In this document: positions 1 through 14,000 of the stretch, in pieces
Numbering within the stretch: the first letter of the stretch is position 1
Layout of the letters: each line of letters starts with the position of its first letter
From: Opisthorchis felineus
Taxonomy: Eukaryota > Platyhelminthes > Trematoda > Opisthorchiida > Opisthorchiidae
DNA: 64,000 nt
Reading direction: 5' to 3'
NCBI GenBank assembly: GCA_004794785.1
Contig: SJOL01001890.1
Coordinates: forward strand, 1-64,000
The notes under the pieces: model-generated
Database searches by the model: none
Seen by the model: only the letters and a program-made list of their open reading frames with translations
What the model was told of the DNA's origin: nothing
Made by a program: the position numbers and the translations under genes

Positions 1-3000
1 CTCTGTCCTATTCTCCTTTAGTTAGTTACCACCCGCAAAATGTGAAAAGTGAAGACTAGGACGAGAGCAAACATGGGGGTTTGATAGAGACTGAGTGAGA
101 CACACACAGTTTAAAGGTACGAGCTCGCTAGTTACAACAAGTAGAGCTGATAGAGGTTCCCATCCTTGGCCCATGCGGTATTTCCATCGAAGATAAAACG
201 ACTGCCATGCAGGATGATGTCTTGCATGTAGATTGTGCGTTTATGTTTGGCCCAATGCCGAATTAGTTGTATTAGGTAACTTTCCGAACTCAATCAGGCC
301 CTAATCCTTCATCTACGAGCACCTAAGCTGTTTGGCCACATCCACATGACCAGTCTCATTGTGCCCCGTCCGTCGCGTTTTGAGATTGGAAGTCTCACAG
401 TCGTTTGTGTACCGAAAGTGCGCATGTCAATGTCCGTGGAAAGTATCAGTAAGCTTCTCGGCAATGAAAAGAATCGCTCAATTTTCGGGTCAAACTTTAA
501 AACGGACGTCTAAAAGCTGGTTGGTGCACAGAACGCAGCTCGCATACGGCGCGCGCTTCTAGAGTACCCGAGAATTTTGTTCCGTTTGGAGAACACAAAG
601 CAGACAGGTTTGGTTAGACAAAACACGTAACCACGTGATTGGTCCAACATAAGCCATGCCAAACAATACTCAAATTTGACTCTGTGTGTAACACCTGGTC
701 GCTTGAGTGAATCACTTGATCTTCAATTAGGCTTACACAGTTTAGCATATAACAGAGCAGCTGGACATGGATGAGACATTCTGGCAGATCAGAGATGAGA
801 GGAATTCAGCTGTGCATGATTAACCATTCTTGGATTATGGGTGTGTCACCCCGTCTGGTTTCATTTTAGCTACTTATTGCCCACTCCGTTTGGGTATCCG
901 AACAAGCGCCCTGATGTCGGTATGCTGGTTAAGGCACCTATCGTTGTGTAACACAACTGAGAAAGGACAAGTCTCCCCGCACCGTTGTTACCACTCAGGT
1001 TGACAACTTCGTTAATGCCGTCGGCTGACATAACCCTATAGTTGGGCGATAGACACGACCCAGTGAATCACAGGCTCACCACTCAGTATAAGTGGTGGCC
1101 ACGGAAGGAAAAGAAGGTCAAAACTTTCCGTAGCAAAGCCTATAGGTGCTTTGAAAGGCGTTCTAAAGACGCCCAAAAAACGAAAACAATTAATGATGCT
1201 TCCAGTTCCGATGTACTGCCGTCCAACTGCAATGTTATGGGCTGCACAGAGTAAGAAGTTGTCAACGAAACCATCCTCAGTTCAAGCGTCAGCACGCGAA
1301 GCTGCCGATAAGCGAAAATCTATTGCTCAACAAGCCAATTCAGCTGCCCGTTGCATTGAAACTAAACAACTTCAGGGGCTCCAAAAACTGGATTCAGTGT
1401 TGGAGGAGACGGTTCTGTGTTCAATCATTCATTGTAGCAATAAGTCTAGCTTCTGTATCACTCAGCCTGGTTTTCTGAATCAATGTGAGAAGATAAGTCT
1501 GGACAGAAACTCCCCTCTATAGATCAAGCGCCCAGCGTGATAATTAACTTGCTTTAACATACTATTAATGATGTTTTCGGAAGTCAACAGGTCGGTCATT
1601 CGGAGTTGCGGATTTATGAAAGACTTGAATCGTTGCAACCCTGGTCACCATCGCTGCTTCCACAATGGCACAACGTTGACAGTTCATATTGAACGATTAT
1701 TATTATTACGATTTTTCTGTCTGACAAAGCTCCGTCGACCACATGAAAGTGCAATGTGATACGCAGCCACATCTCAATACATCACCAAAGATGTTTGCGT
1801 GAAGTGCAGTGACTGGCTGGTAGTAGGTACAACTTTTTTGATCGGTTTTTAGAAACCATGCAGCTATCGCTGAGATTATAATCAACGCGACTACCGGTTG
1901 GCGTAGGCTTAAAAGTGCATTGGTGTGTTCTTAAAAAGGTGGTATAGTCTGGGTTCTCATTGGCAGAACGACGGCCACACGGTACACAGTTCATCGCTGA
2001 AAAATAGGGAAATGATGAAGATATGCCTATCACTGAGTAAACAAGAGACTTAGTCCAGGAAAATGAAGGCGACAAAGCATGTCACAATACTGCCCATCTG
2101 ATTGGTGTTTTTCACATCCAAATATGGCGAATACCGCTGGATCAGCAAAATATCAGAGGTGAATGGCAAAAAAGCCTAAATGCTGCCGAAAGTGTAATAC
2201 AAAGTTAATTACTATCGTTTTCTTGGAAAATGTGATATTCACACCAAATATTCCCCAAACGATTGCAGAAGATAACGATGATGGCTGACTTGCCCTGGGT
2301 ACCCCTCTCTGCCCCATTTTCTTTCGTCAAATACACTGACATGGTTGCCATTCAGTGAATCAATAGTGTCATTGACAATGATTCAACAACGAACTGCAAA
2401 AATACCGACAAGTTCAGGCATCGGTTGTCATGTGGAGCTACTAACCGGATTGTCTTGCTGCGTTCAGCAGAGCGTAAGTGGCAGTTAAGAGTCAGGCCCC
2501 ACTTCTGGTGTATTGTTGTCCAAGATGACGATAATTATACACTAACGTTCTACGGTAACCAACTATAACATGTTATCTAAAACGAGGCACCATAGGAAAA
2601 GCATTGGAAAGCAGGAACTCTAGCTGAACGTTCGCCTTAGCAACGCGAGGTTAACAGGGATAGAACACTGGATTTCAATCTATTCAGCCTGTTTAAAAAA
2701 CCGTTAAGCTCTGGTGACCTTTCGGCGCATAGCTGACATGCAACTGGAGGGGAGGGAAGCAGGAGGGCTGAAATGCTGCCAGGTTGCCCAAGAATAGACG
2801 GTAACAGCTGAGAAGCAAAATGTGAGTTCGAACCGGGGACCTGCCGGTTAGTAGTTTCGCACCGTAACAGGTGGTATAGTGTAATCAGGTTTTGATCGGT
2901 TGGGAAGCCATCTGTGTTTTGGCCAACGTCCGAAATTGCTATCTGGACTACGCCTTTTTGGTGTACTTTCCTATAAACGATTAAACCGAATGATCATTCT

Positions 3001-4314
3001 TCGGAAGTAAGACCTCTTTTCAGGGGATAAGATCGTGGACTCCATGGAAGTGACATGCATCGCGGAAGCTACTGTAGTCACTTAGTATGCTGCGAGTGCA
3101 CCTGAGAAGAGGGCCTGTTGCTGATCACCACTCCACAAATTGCGACGATTTAATGTCTAGCTTTCCTCGATGCACTGGAGATTGAGCCGTAAGTTAGAAA
3201 TGCTTGATGTCATCGAATTATTGACTCCAGTATGGGATAACCACACAGTGGTAGTCCAATCCGTGCACGGCACTATGCGGTCCCATTTATCACCGACAGT
3301 TCTGAGAGAAAAGCATCGCGAAAGTTGAATCAGGACTGGTGTGCTTGTATGGTCACAAGAAAAGTTTCCTTGGAGATCAGGAGCATCGAGGGGCGGCGTA
3401 ATCGGCAATCGCGGTACAAGCGGATATAATCCATCGTAAATAGTACCTTGCCATGGGCGTTTCAAAATAGCCCAACTCATATGCATGCTTCCACTTTGGT
3501 TGAAAATGCTGATGGACTTCAGGTAGCCCACTTTGATTCGCTTCGAAGTTTCACACGAAGACAAACGGACAGTTTTCTACACAGAACAAAATCAACACAT
3601 AGTGGCACCGAAACCACATAGTTTTGGGCGTTTCGCGTTTGTCCATGCAGACGTGACGGAAAGCCAATGCAAGCAGATCAGTGAACAACTGCGTGATGTA
3701 CACAGAAAGTAAGTGACCCTAAAAACCAAGTCATCATGATATCACGTAAGAACAATCCCATCATACATTGTAATACGTTAAATATATTTTCTGGTTGCAT
3801 AGTGAGCAATTCAATAAAGAATATTACGAATGGACGTAAAACAAAGAGCGCGTGACATGGCAGGCGATTTTCTATTCAGAGTGTAGTAATAATGAGTATA
3901 GTAATAAATATAAAAATAAATAAGTATAACTGATGGTTTTGAGTATGAAAGCGGTAAAAAGACAGCACCATAGGAACTTTCTGATCACATTCACAAAAAA
4001 AACAGGATTGTAGCACGCAAGCAGGATACGAAACGGAAAGGACGGCAGATCACAAGGGCCACTAGATAGCACAATGCTCCACCTATAAGATTGGTGACCC
4101 ATTGTGGGGATAAATTGGGGATCAGAGAAAGCAACTGATATGGAAATAAAAAATGCAGGTCCACAAAACAAAGTGTAACAGAATGAAAACAAATAACAAA
4201 CAGCGTTTCAAGGGAACGGAAAATTAAAAAAGCAACGATGTAGGGAGAGAACGCGGCAATGAGACGGTGCCTTGACTAGAATAGACAAAGTTCAGATTCT
4301 CCCTTCCGAAACAT
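1..4314. other. Region downstream of TBC1D24, no recognisable gene
   Basis: This stretch lies beyond the TBC1D24 stop codon. The part nearest the gene (about 3850-4314) is T-rich on the minus strand and could include 3' UTR; I saw no canonical AATAAA on the minus strand just after the stop. Open frames of 60-135 codons occur on both strands (for example 1151-1522 plus and 3157-3564 minus). They match no family I recognise and do not form a splice-consistent chain. The only assignable element is a decayed SINE at about 2705-2885. Confidence 0.5.
2705..2885 (-). repeat. tRNA-derived SINE, decayed copy
   Basis: Read on the minus strand, this has a tRNA-like head with a B-box-like GGTTCGAACTC-type motif next to a gaccgg..ggtc hairpin. 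A body follows with the same word order as the better copies at 38267-38439 and 40069-40269: cctgtcta-like, ttgggcaacc, ggcag, then a ctgccat / ccgaaagg tail. Here the words are mutated (for example gttgcccaagaatagac on the plus strand). Pol III promoter-type boxes suggest ancestral transcription, but this copy looks dead. Confidence 0.55.
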
Positions 4315-5039
4315 TCACAAGTCTTCAAAACCTATCAGTTCGACCAAGCCAACAGAAAAACTGCAAGCCTCTTTATTTGCACCGAACTGTGCTGCCATAT
4401 CACTAACCTCCGATATCAGACAAGGGTTGTCAAAAGTTGCACTAGGACCACTGGTTCCGGTGAAAAGTTGGACGTCCAGACCCAGGCCCGGTAGTCCCGA
4501 AGTAGATGGCCCGCCGACTTGTATCCCATCAGCCGTCGCATACTGAAAGCTTTGGCTGCATCCTTCATGGACGGTTGACGAATCTCGAGCCCCAACCCAA
4601 GAATAGATGGCGATCGGCCCCGGCCGAACTCGGAACAGAAAACACATGCCATTACCAAAGTAACTGGGCCGTTTAGGGACTTGCCAGCGATCGGAACAAA
4701 ATGCACCTATCACACTGCATCCTGAACTACTCCGGACCAAGAGGATTGATTCAGGATGTGTTACGGATGCAGCTCGAGCGTACAGTGTTTGAAGACTAGT
4801 ACCATCAGTGTTTGTGGTGAACAACAGCACCGGCTTACACAACTGAACCAATCGCTCAGCTGCGATCGACCGGATCAGGTAGGCTAACTCAGACACACTA
4901 ATACACTGAGAAGGATGAACATAAGTCGTGGGGCTGGAAGTTTCCGATGGAAGGAGATATGTCGCACACGTTGCATATCCGGCCTTGACACAAGGATGAA
5001 TAAGCAGCGAATCTGGAATGGCTTGATCCGGAAAAGCCG
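4315..5039 (-). CDS. TBC1D24: TBC1D24 last exon: TLDc domain and stop
   Basis: The acceptor TTTTAG is at 5041-5040. The exon starts with two bases that complete a codon from the previous exon (phase 1), then runs open to TGA at 4317-4315, about 241 codons. TLDc hallmarks in order are: CKPVLLFTTNTDGTSLQTLY, then a strand-rich stretch (ILLVRSSSGCSVIGAFCSDRW), YFGNGMCFLFRVRP, IYSWVG, and a final CSFSVGLVELIGFED. These align with human TBC1D24 segments such as CQPLLLF, FFGTGECFVFRLQP, YEWVV and the closing AAVEAWGFQD. A Ser/Gly/Pro-rich loop before the last strand differs from human. TLDc domains are linked to oxidative-stress resistance and V-ATPase binding in other members. Confidence 0.92.
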
Positions 5040-8000
5040 CTAAAAGGATGCAAAAAGCATTGTAATGTAGCGGAATTTACTGCAGCCGATCATAACTCAA
5101 TAAATTTAAAATTAGAGTTCGTTGTGAAAAGCCAAATCAATTCATGTTGAAAGGGAGGAACACTGCGCGATCCTCACTGGGAAGCAATCGGCATCACACG
5201 AGACCCTCGTGGTATCCCACCCTGTAATGAGGTTGAAGACCGTATGCCTGGCCCACCAGTACATTATCCGTGCATACATCAGGAACAGTGTGGTGCAAGT
5301 GCGCTCACAAACTCTTGAAAAGCTACCAATGTGATATTCGTAGGCGTACGGCTGGCGAGAACTGTGTTAGTCGCGTACCGTTAAATATGGATTACAATAC
5401 TGAGGACAACGAGATCAATAAGCTAGGCATGACTTGTTCTAGTTAACTGCCGACATAACTAGGCCACTTCACCGCTTGTGATCAGTCAAACAGCTCACCC
5501 CAACTGATCGTTCTCCCTCCCAGAAAACCTGACAGATAACAAGCCACAAGCTTGGAATTCTGCCCGAAAATTGTTGAAAGTGCACACTTTCAGAACTATA
5601 TACATAACGAACAGGGTGAATGCTGATGATCATGGTTATACGATTATAAAGGTTTTGTACGGCCCCTAGAAAGAGTGACTCATTAGTCAGATGTTATAAA
5701 AAAGACCTAAATCCTCGCTCACGATAAACTGCAACGTTTGTTACATGGATTTCAGTTGACCCTTCATTTATTCGTGATGACGAAAGCTAAGTAAAGCAGA
5801 TACACAGGAGTGACGGTCATCGATAGCCCGCACAATTAATAGGAACACTGAAAAGTGTGGTGTAAAAATACACTTCTCATACTGGCTACCTTGAGTAGTC
5901 ATTGAAAGCAGACACAATACCCACCGCCACTTTGGAAGATAATCTCTGTAGTTCCGTAAAGTGTCCATTTGCTTCCACTGTGTGCAGCCCAAAATACTGG
6001 CACATCATTAAACTACTTCGCTGATGTCACTTCAATCAGCGAAGCGGCCGATGGGCATCGCTACAATCTGAGGAACAAAAATTCCTTCCAATGATAGTGT
6101 GTTGTACAGACAGTGCAAGGATTTTGAAGTCGCATAATGTGGGGTTTAATTTTGCGAAGGTAAAAGTCCGAACGGCCTCGCGGAGACAGTCAATCACGTG
6201 AATCGATGAAGGAATGGTGGTGTGTCCTGCATTGTTGCTGGCATTCACACTGCTGTCCCGATATTCCTAGAAGAACGAGGGTTTCTCTACTATCCAGGAG
6301 AATACAGGTAAGAATATACCAATACATTTGTGAGATGCGCACTGTTGATGATGCCTAGAAAGAATAAGAGAGCTGTATGGTGCTGCTCAGCTTAGCAAGC
6401 TTTATTTTCAGGGGGAAACCTACACTTGAAAGCTACGGTGATCCAATCAATAAACACCGAAAACGCTCTACTATTCGTTGGTTCATGTTCGAAGGGATTG
6501 GCTTTGGTTTGAGTTGTACGCGGCACAAATAATATGATAAACTCAGCGCACGAACATTACGTCATAGCAGGAGGTTAGGTGTATTTGTCCGTCGACAATA
6601 TGCCTAGCTTAACCTGAGGCCAATGTGTCCACATTAGCGACCGGTGTTGCAAATACATATAAGTAGTTGTGTCGGTTCGCTCCTCTCCGTGCTTTCTAGT
6701 TAAGTTGGCTTTCTGTGAGAAGATAGAGGTCGTTTAAATCACACACAAGTATCTTTTCGCAAACCTCAAGACAACAGATGGCTAATGAACCATGCTCAAA
6801 ATACAACCTAAAACAGCCAATTGGATGATGAATCCAGCGACTGAGGTTAAAAATGTAGATAGCGGCAGCTTATCACCGAGAAAATCAGCGGACCAAGTCA
6901 ACCCCGATTACTTGTTATTCTCCATTAGGTCCGAGTAATACTGGTGGTCTCGAAAGTATACATGGCAAGAAGTTGTTGAGAAGTACCACAATTAAGTCAT
7001 TGATGGTTTACAAGGTAAGATCAACAAGTTACGTGGTTCAGACTACGCGAAGTGAGAGGTCAGCGAGCAAACAGTAAACTCACCTTCAAGTTGCTGTACA
7101 CGCTGAATAGCCTTTCGGATATCATTCTGACTGAAGTTGAGAATAGAGAACATGCGCTTTACGAATAAACCGGGACTAAGGGGCATGTGAGTGGCAGCTT
7201 GGGCGAGATCCATAGGTTTGGTTTGGGTGTTTAGGGTCAGCTTGTAGGCGAACTTCCATAACTGTAAAATATGGAAATAAATATGGAAAAATAGCGCAGA
7301 AATCAGATGAGATGTACATAACCTGATACTGCTTCGATATTAATGTGACCGAAATGCGGCAACATCCACCATACGCCGAAGCCATTAAATATGGTAGCAT
7401 CTGCAGCAAACCGGCAAAACGAAGAACTGCCACAGACAGCTAAGCAACCGGGACGGATGGAGTTTCCTCACGAACATCTGAGCTTCATATGCGTTTTTAT
7501 TTGAAATTTACTTATGCGTGTATTGCATCGCTAAACACTGAACCTACAGATTAATCCGTCGAACATGCTAAGACACTAGGAAGCAAACGGGGGATATGAA
7601 CATAACATCAGTGTTTGAAGGCAAGACAGTGCCAAACTGTGAAGCCGGTTTGTTCATATGTGCTTGACTTGACAACTGGATTTATGGAGTCCCATGACTA
7701 AGCGTTTCTCACCTCCGTTGGTCTTCGGTGGTTTTAAATAGCCTATTTAATTTCAACTACTACTAAACAAACAGTAGAGATTAAAATTGAGTTCCGGCTG
7801 GCGGGGTCATCATAATATAGCCCTTACTTTGCCTCTCAAATTGAGCAGAATTGCGAGCTCGTGAATGCTACTCATTGCTTACTAGTAACACCAGAAGACT
7901 GAACGGGTTTCGAAAACAACTCATCGCTGTTTGAGCTTTTATGGTTACAGAATGTCACTGTGTATGAATGAGTGTATGAGTTTCCACCACCTCAAAGGGG

Positions 8001-11000
8001 CGTAATTGAGTTATGAACCGGTGTAACAACGTTACCTTTGGACGGTCCGTCGAACTCATTCAAATGAGGACGCTGTAAGGCTTTCATTTGACAACACGTA
8101 CCACAAAATCCGACAGTTTCAGCAAGTGAGTCAACAAGGCTATTCCCATGAGGCCACACCCGTCCCCCAAAACAGTTGGATTGTCCAACCTTTTCGGGAC
8201 AAATCGCAACTGAGTGAAACGACAAATGTGTCTGTCTAGTAGTTGGTTAGTCTGTACCATTTGAGGCGGAGACGCAAGGGAAGCACGTTTACATGACGGA
8301 CAAACAGACGATAAAACAGCCATGGACTGCTGAGTTGTAACTGGCGTTCCTACCAATAGATTTGAAGGAATTGCATACACCACCGTGAAAGAGAGGCCCA
8401 CAATGGCTGAGGTCGCGTGGGCAGAATCACCTGAAATGGCTAACAACAGTTTGAAACTTTGGTGCCTTACAGATGTCGCTCGACACTACAACAGATAGAA
8501 GTGTTAGCCAGAATAGAAGGTGAGAGAGAGAAGATTATCATTTGCTACGAACCATCAGAATATTCCAGCGACCTTTTAGATCCCGGCTCGCAACATGAGG
8601 GGTTAGCTACTTTATAGGATTAAACTGCACCGAAGGTATACCACTTGACTTCAATAAATCAAACCATGGGTTCGAAAAATTCTCATACTTAAGCAAGGCA
8701 CTAGAAGGGCTGCGCAGCGCACATGTTCAGTGCCTTCAATAAGCAGCAAATAATGATATGGTCAGAACTGCATAGAGTAACAAGTGAATCGGACTGATCC
8801 GCACGATAAAAAGCCGATAAATTAACGTGATAGCCTGTGGTCGTTCCTATCACCGGCCTATAGGGGACGGACTAAAATACTGAAGGCAATACATCGAAAA
8901 ATTGGTAGCTTGTTTATGCGTTATTGATCAGGCGACTGTTCATCTTGGAGCCCAGCTTGGCAGCTAGTCTGCAGACGCTTCATCATCATTCGAAAACTCG
9001 TTAGCAGTGTGGTGTTGGATGGGTGCTTTTTTCTTAATTGCCTGTATCTCCTGATTTAATTAGCCAACTATGGAACAGCCTCCTCGGAATTTCATTGGTT
9101 CATTCGCGAGGTTGCAGCGTAAGTGCAGGAGTAAGTGCCACACTGATGAGGCCTCTTCGATTGGTGGTGAAAGGTTTCTTAAATAATTGCCAAGTCCGAA
9201 GAAGAACTGGAACTGATCACAAACTAACTTACTGGAGTCACACAAGGTTCAGCTAATCCAACGGATGCAGTGGTTTGAGACTTAATACGTATCCCCTATG
9301 GTGACTAAAACAGGTGCCCGTATCCAGTGGGCCTCTCGGACACCTGTGCACAGTAGGCATTCCGAGACGGGATACATTGTGTTCCAATCCTTCACGTAAA
9401 CTTGCATGCTGGAGTATCAGCCCTGGGTAACTTTAGATGTTGGTGAGAGCTACCTGCATTCCAATTACTGGAAACTCACGGACGCCGACTAAAATCTCCT
9501 GACCAGTTAATTACATCAGTTGCTCATCCACCAAGCTGACTTTCTTGTGTAAGCGGTGATTGTAACATCAAAACGGGTCAACAGTTAATCTGGTCCAGAA
9601 CAGCGTGCGAAAAGGTGGACTACTAGATTTGGACGAATTCGCTCGGTCCATTTAAGCTCCAGATAGCTCAGCGGTTAAGGCACGAAGCTGCTGACCGGAA
9701 GGTCAGTGGTTCGAACCCGAACCTCGATTTTCGAATCTTCCTATCTAGGCTTGGGTAACCTGGCAGTACCGGAAGTAAAACGGGTTTCCCCACGCGTAGA
9801 ATGAGTATCCGAATAATAATTTGGTCTTCTATACCGGTTGCTTTGAGTGGCTTTGACGATACCTGCCTTGGCCTTTGTTTAGAACGATAAAACGTTTCAC
9901 GAAAGAACAGAGGTAAAGTACGGAACACCTTCAACGTACGACTTCGCTCGGTTCTTTGCTATGGTTATGGCAGACTGACCTTCGCTCTGCACTGCTATGG
10001 AGCGCTCTAATTCCCCGCTGATTTCTACGGAACTTTTTCCCTTGATGGGCATATAGGCTCATCACAAGGGGGTTGGTAAATGCTGAAATTCACCTGTAAT
10101 TCAAACTTCGTATTGTCTAGAGCTACCCCTATATATTCTCCCGGCAGGGCCGCACATGCGAAGCGCCTAAAAAGCCCTACTTTTTAAAGTGACTTTATGT
10201 GAAGGTAATTTGGACAGCCATCTAAGACTATCGGAGCAAAAATGTACGCCTGATGTGGGCCAGTTCACGTTTTTCACCATGAAACAGTTACATGACCAGT
10301 TAGTCGAAAATGCTACGATACACTTCTGTGCATCTAAAAGTCCTCTACAAGGTCAGTTCTATGGATGATTCCAGTCACCAATGGTCGTAATACGGAAGCC
10401 TTAGCTCAAACCGCGTCCTCGTAGTGATTCAATGCCATTGATGGCATTGTTGACGTTTAAGTCAACAACCTTTGAGTGGATACCCGTTGGTTTCACATTA
10501 ACCGTCGTTTTCGGTAGGGTATAGTGTAACCACAAAGTACACTTTCAAACCAGACTGCCCTCTTCATTGGAGCATCTCTCTTGGGGATCGGTCTATCCCT
10601 TGCAATAAAAAAAGAGACTATACCATTGCGTGTTCTCCTTAGAAGTTTTCTTGAAAGAAAGCACTGTATTTCGCTGTATACGAAGGTCTTATGGAATGTC
10701 TGCGGTGTTGCCGAATCTCAAAGACCCGAATAAAGTTTATCATTCTGTGTCACTTGCGGTATCAGTAGGACATATCGATCGGTCTCAAGAGTGGCGCGTA
10801 GCAAGCCATGGTCCCTGTGAACAAATGATGTAAAGCGTTGCCCGTATTTGATGACATCGACGAATTCAAAAAGGAGTAATTAGAAAATGGGGGCTTGCTT
10901 GCGCAGCACGTATTTGAATCGCCAAAACTACGCACCACTCCCAAATGCAATGACGACCATGTGTTAGGCATACCGAGAGAAAGAAGTGTTGTTCTTTGTG

Positions 11001-14000
11001 GCTCCTTCAGAATGTAGCAGAATGTAGGGTGGACAGTGTGTGACGAGGCGTAGAGGTTTGGGCGAGTTTCGAAAAGTTTGGGTATTGTTAGTGTGGTACA
11101 CCTTCTAGGATAGGGCGCAGTGACACTCCATAAACATTGCTGGAATTGTTGAAGTATGCGACCGTTAACCAATGCCAGTGTCGTTCGGGCTATCTGTTTG
11201 TGTCCAGATTACCTGACTGAGCGTTTGGAACTGCAAACAACTTAAAATGGTTGCGGTAGGCTGGCACCATGTTCACTACTTTTTCGCTTCACAATGTTAG
11301 GATAAGTAAATAGACTTCTTGGTGGACCAGAAGTGAAACATCAGCGTCAAAAGTGACTTTTCTATCTACGATGGTGATGACCAGCCAAACCAAGAAACAA
11401 GTCATTTGCGAGAGGTTTCAGAATCATTTCCGTTTACCACACTATTCATAAAAACCAAGAAGCCAAAGCATGGCGGATATAGTCTGCGTGAGCATTCAGA
11501 AACAAGTGGATTTCTAAATGAGAAACCATCAATTGCGGTCGATCAACTTGATGGGAAATCGATAGTCCGTTCAGTTTCATTTAATTTCGTCTCCGAAACG
11601 ACTGGCTGATCACGCCAACGGAAATTAGACTGAATTCGAGCAGGACTGTTGTACACTTGAGTAGAATCACATTCGTATTTTTGTGGTGAACTAAGGTGAC
11701 ATAACAGAGGCGGGTTGATGTCCGGGAATGAGGTTAGTGGTACATATGCTGGGAAATGCTGAAGTGTAAAAGTGGATAGTTTCCGTCAGGCAAATGGTCT
11801 AGTCTTGTACCGATTTCCAATTGATAAGGAGTAACACAGGGCATACCAGTCGGCATCTGTTGGAGAAAGACACTTTAGTAAGTAGAGCAGCGGAAGGAAA
11901 CAAAGTTGAGCGCTGGACAACAAAATGCGAACTTTTGCGCGCAGCACTTGCTTTATAGAATGGTAATAATGTCCTATTCTGAGAAACTTCAATGGTTCCG
12001 TTATTCGTTGTTCGTAACCTAGGTCTTAGCTCACTCAAAAAGATCCACATTTTTGTGCACAAAAATTCTTCAACTCAGACTGGTCAATAAAGCAGACCAG
12101 CGCAAACGCCCAATCAACAACTGGAACTGCCAATTATCACACGACCTCTTGTTCGCAAATAGTGCTGGTTGTGACATCGTTCAACTGCTTGAGGACTAGT
12201 GGGTTTTAGCTTAAGATGATTAATACTTTACTGCGTACGAAAGCTGACAGAACCAAACAAATACTGACGAAGTGATTTTCACCCCACGCACAGCTGCAAT
12301 AGCCAACAGAATGGAAAGGCAGTCTGGCGCCACCATATAGGACTTAACAGCCACTGATACCCTAATCCTTCGGACAAGAAAGGCTATAATGAATTGGTGG
12401 GGATGTGTTAATCAGTCAACAAGCTAAAACATACACATTTATATGTGGAATTCGTAGTTGAAACACTGAAGGGAAAGGAAGATCATATGGTACAAGGTTG
12501 CGGTTTGATCAGTGACTTTGCAAACGTTTACTAAAAAGCAGCCCTTCAGCTGTAACATCCTTTCGGTATCTAGTTGCCATGCCACCCGAAGGAAGCATGA
12601 GGGCTAAGATACTGCGAGTTCGCCTAAGCCTGGACAGGAGCACTCGAGATGCAGAAGTTGGGTTCGAACGAAGGATCTTTCGATCAGTAAGTTCGCGCCT
12701 TAATCACTGAGCTATCTCGAGCTCTTGAACACAGTCTGAGTTAGCAGTTTCTGTGCACATAACACTGGCTATTTCGTTTTACCTAATACAGCTTCAAACG
12801 CCAGAAGCTACTGGTTTTGACTGCGCAAGACGGCTGTGAATAATGGGTGGTGACTGAATGGAGTGCCTGTTGTTGAAACGGGAGTGGTAGCTGAGGAATA
12901 CTGTTCCAAAAACTTCGACACATACTTTGAAAGTTACCAGACAACTCTATGTAGAAGGTGTCTATCTGTCAGTGCGGATGCGAGCGAAATGGTACATCAC
13001 GTGAGATGCGGAAAGACTGGGCAATTAAGTTTCACTAGCCTGTATTGTGAATCCTAGCTGAACAGCCAGGCGGGGCCAACCTAAAGTGGTGTTGACGCCC
13101 CTCCAATATTCTTAAAAATGTGATCGCCTTTGTTTTCGAAGAAAGAATCAAAACAGTTTGCTCTGGATTTTACGTTGCTATGGGCTCGTGTGAGGTTCTC
13201 TGGATATCCGCCCGATATAATGGTCTCTTTTGCGAACCCATCATCACCACGTATTTCGTTGCTACAGGCGTTTGCGCATTTACGGGACAAACTTTCCAAT
13301 AGTGAGTGCTCATAACAGTGCATACCAGAACCTCACTCCCAAGCATATGGACAGGTAATCATCGGGCCTCATCCAGGACAAGTGAAAGTAAACGATTTGA
13401 CTAGCAGCGCTTTATCAGGTTGTCGAACAAAGTGTCTGTGCAAAAATCACGGTAGAGATCGATGAGATGAAGTGTTGCAGTTGTACCAGCATCAAATCAC
13501 TCGATAAATAAAGCGAAAAATCCCACGGAAATTAGATGATGATCAAACCGGTCGGATCAGTCGGCCCGAGTTGGAGGAACAGAATGAGTTACACCTGATT
13601 GGATGGCATTGTAGTTGACTGAGGGAAACCAGAAACATTATCTTCTTAATAGGATACAATGTTGTTAGTGAAAAACAGGACACTCAAGTCCTGAAAACGT
13701 GTAGCAATCGTATATCCGGAGAGGTACCTCTCTTTTACGAGGAACCGACTTTGGAGGATACTAAAATGGGCCATGTATTACGTCGTATACAAGTGTATAA
13801 ATAAATTCGGTTATCCACTTGTTTTCAAGTTCCTCAAGCGTGTGATGACCGAGTGTACAAGGCACCAAGCGGTACTGCACACAAATGAACCAGGAATTCT
13901 CTACCTTCACATGTCCCGGTATTCTACGCAGGATGTATCGATTGACACATTGAAATCTTCAAGTGTTTCGATGGAAATCTAAAGATGCTTCTATGTGAAG

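Noticed and set aside
9655..9730. tRNA gene
   Set aside because: It has A- and B-box-like motifs but no 7-bp acceptor stem, and the same sequence recurs with a long non-tRNA body in several places.
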